From positions 1 to 17,377 of the forward strand of contig DYCT01000006.1 of assembly GCA_019417975.1 (NCBI GenBank): DNA of 17,377 nt, given 5' to 3'. Shown one piece after another: positions 16,133-17,377 of the stretch. Origin of the DNA: Bacteroides sp. Lineage in GTDB: Bacteria; Bacteroidota; Bacteroidia; Bacteroidales; Bacteroidaceae. Below the pieces are notes generated by a model that saw only the letters and a program-made list of their open reading frames with translations, was not told where the DNA came from and searched no databases. The first letter of the stretch is position 1; every line of letters begins with the position of its first letter. Both the position numbers and the translations under genes were made by a program.

Positions 16133-16163
16133 CGCGGACAATACAGAGACTGTATCATCCGCG
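16133..16163 (-). promoter_or_regulatory. 31-bp stem-loop between the GH88 and sulfatase genes
   Basis: CGCGGA (16133-16138), ATACAG (16141-16146), CTGTAT (16150-16155) and TCCGCG (16158-16163) form two 6-bp stems stacked across a 2x2 mismatch with a 3-nt loop. No T-run follows on either strand, so it is not a standard terminator. It lies within the 97-bp gap, about 50 nt before the sulfatase ATG, and may control mRNA processing or stability, or serve as an operator. The 10-bp palindrome TTGAATTCAA (16171-16180) directly follows the GH88 stop. Confidence 0.5.
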
Positions 16164-16180
16164 CTTTCAGTTGAATTCAA

Positions 16181-17377
16181 TTATTTAGTTGCTTCTAAAT
16201 CACGTTTGCGAATCAATCCTTCCAAGAAATAGTAGTCTGCATAGTTCAGAGGAACGTCAATTTCAGCACCGTGAGGAATACTACCTACCGAATGCATCAG
16301 TATGAAGTTTCCGTTAGTGCCTACCTTGGCACGGTAAGCAGGAGAACCCAGGCTTTCCATAATTTTATCGGCCATTTCTTTGTAACCTTTGTTAGGGATA
16401 TATGTACAGAGCTCATATAGGGCAGAGGCGGTGCAGGCTGCTGATGAAGCATCGCGCGGCTCGTTCGGGATGTTAGGGGCATTGTAGTCCCAGTAAGGAA
16501 CTAAGTCCTCTGGCAAGTTGGGGTTGTTGAAAATAAAGTTGTATACCTTTTCTGCATGGTTCAAATAGCGTTGGTCTTTGGTGTAGCGGTAGCATACGGT
16601 GTAGCCATAGATCGCCCATGCTTGTCCTCTTGCCCAAGCAGACTCATCAGAATAACCTTGTGCTGTTTGTTTTTTGCGGACTTCACCGGTCTCTGGGTCG
16701 TAGTCTACAACATGGTAGCAACTGTTGTCTTCACGGAAGTGATTGGCCAATGTTTTGTCGGCATGGCTTACCGCTATATTATAATAGGTGGAGTCTCCGG
16801 AAAGAGCAGTAGCTTCAAACAACAGTTCCAAATTCATCATATTGTCAATGATAACCGGACATTTCCAGCCACGTTGAAACTGCCAGCCTTTGTCGGCATC
16901 CCATGATTGGATGACACCGGCGTTTGGACGGAAACGGGTAGACAGCGATTTGGCTGCTTCAATGATTACATCTTTATATTCATCGATTTTGGCAATGCGA
17001 TACCCGTTCAAGTAACTGCTTCCAATCATAAAGCCTACATCGTGATGCCATTTCAAGTGTTTTACGGAATCCAATGCTTCTGTATATTTGCGTGCCAAGG
17101 GTAACCATTTGGCATCGTTGGTTAGTTCGTAGGTATACCAGATGTTGCCGGGGAAGAAACCGCTGCACCAATCGTCAATTGGAATGTAATGGATACTACC
17201 GTCTTTTTCTATGGTACGAGGGTTCAGTACTTTCCCTGATTTTTCAATGAGGTCTGTTTGTAGGGTTTGTTGAGCCACTGCATTGGCAATGTTGTCTTCG
17301 ATGAAGTCAACTTTGGGACTTTTGGGGGATGTACAGCTCACAGCTGTCAACAGTAATGATAGCCCGAAAAAATGAAG
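16181..17377 (-). CDS. Glycoside hydrolase family 88, unsaturated glucuronyl hydrolase (5' end beyond the window)
   Basis: 398 residues are visible; the frame stays open to the right edge, so the start lies outside. The first residues, HFFGLSLLLTAVSCTSPKS, are the end of a lipoprotein signal with the lipid-bearing Cys in AVSC, so a TTG at 17350 is not the start. GH88 enzymes hydrate the 4,5-unsaturated uronic acid left by lyases, releasing it from GalNAc or GlcNAc. The two catalytic Asp fit HHDVGF (codon 17041-17039) and IIDNMMN (codon 16846-16844), 65 residues apart, close to Asp88/Asp149 of Bacillus UGL. The ARGQAW segment and the (alpha/alpha)6-barrel size of about 380 aa also fit; the family GH105 is less likely. 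It works after the PL8 lyase on the chondroitin/hyaluronan disaccharides and precedes the sulfatase in one transcription unit. Confidence 0.92.
   Translation of the reverse strand, partial: LHFFGLSLLLTAVSCTSPKSPKVDFIEDNIANAVAQQTLQTDLIEKSGKVLNPRTIEKDGSIHYIPIDDWCSGFFPGNIWYTYELTNDAKWLPLARKYTEALDSVKHLKWHHDVGFMIGSSYLNGYRIAKIDEYKDVIIEAAKSLSTRFRPNAGVIQSWDADKGWQFQRGWKCPVIIDNMMNLELLFEATALSGDSTYYNIAVSHADKTLANHFREDNSCYHVVDYDPETGEVRKKQTAQGYSDESAWARGQAWAIYGYTVCYRYTKDQRYLNHAEKVYNFIFNNPNLPEDLVPYWDYNAPNIPNEPRDASSAACTASALYELCTYIPNKGYKEMADKIMESLGSPAYRAKVGTNGNFILMHSVGSIPHGAEIDVPLNYADYYFLEGLIRKRDLEATK

Noticed and set aside
16084..16158. Longer sulfatase reading from 16158
   Set aside because: The extra 25 residues would bury the lipoprotein signal, and they lie partly over the 31-bp stem-loop.
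16133..16163. The stem-loop as a rho-independent terminator
   Set aside because: No T-run follows on either strand.
17348..17350. TTG start codon for the GH88 gene at 17350
   Set aside because: The same frame continues to the window edge and spells a lipoprotein signal sequence, so the real start is outside the window.
1..17377. CRISPR array, tRNA, rRNA, insertion sequence or integrase
   Set aside because: I looked for regular repeats, cloverleaf-like sequence and transposase-like frames on both strands and saw none.

Overview
The window is ordinary chromosomal DNA of a gut-type Bacteroidota, most likely Bacteroides or Phocaeicola. The signs are a full-length hybrid two-component regulator, Bacteroides-type -7 promoter boxes (TAnnTTTG) in front of several genes, almost no Shine-Dalgarno sequences, and glycan-degrading lipoproteins beside a polysaccharide lyase. 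I see no tRNA, rRNA, CRISPR array, insertion sequence or phage gene.

Left region (1-5406, all on the minus strand). The start of a GH43 glycosidase runs off the left edge. To its right is a housekeeping operon, read right to left: dapB (lysine/diaminopimelate synthesis), lepB (active signal peptidase I), a second S26 paralogue lacking both catalytic residues, and a WbqC-like gene broken by a frame change. The genes are 24 and 36 nt apart, and the last two overlap as TAATG. Upstream of dapB is a probable outer-membrane beta-barrel protein of unknown role.

Middle (5536-6828, plus). A DUF2851 protein is transcribed divergently from the barrel gene. A -7 box inside the longest open frame argues for a start at 5536 rather than 5485.

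Right region (6900-17377). This is a glycosaminoglycan-use module. A hybrid two-component system (1348 aa) is followed on the same strand by a PL8 chondroitin/hyaluronan lyase. Facing them on the minus strand are a GH88 unsaturated glucuronyl hydrolase (its start lies beyond the right edge) and a serine-type S1 sulfatase lipoprotein. Likely workflow (inference from families): the sulfatase removes sulfate, the PL8 lyase cuts the chain to disaccharides with a 4,5-unsaturated uronic acid, GH88 splits them, and the regulator senses the products and switches the genes on. The two convergent units meet in a 407-bp gap with a terminator for each side. No SusC/SusD pair is in the window.

Best leads: the catalytically dead signal peptidase paralogue beside the live one; the split wbqC; a long inverted repeat that takes the place of a -33 box before the lyase gene; a 35-bp palindrome over the expected GH43 start site; and a 31-bp stem-loop between the GH88 and sulfatase genes. 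I found no convincing wholly new multi-gene system.
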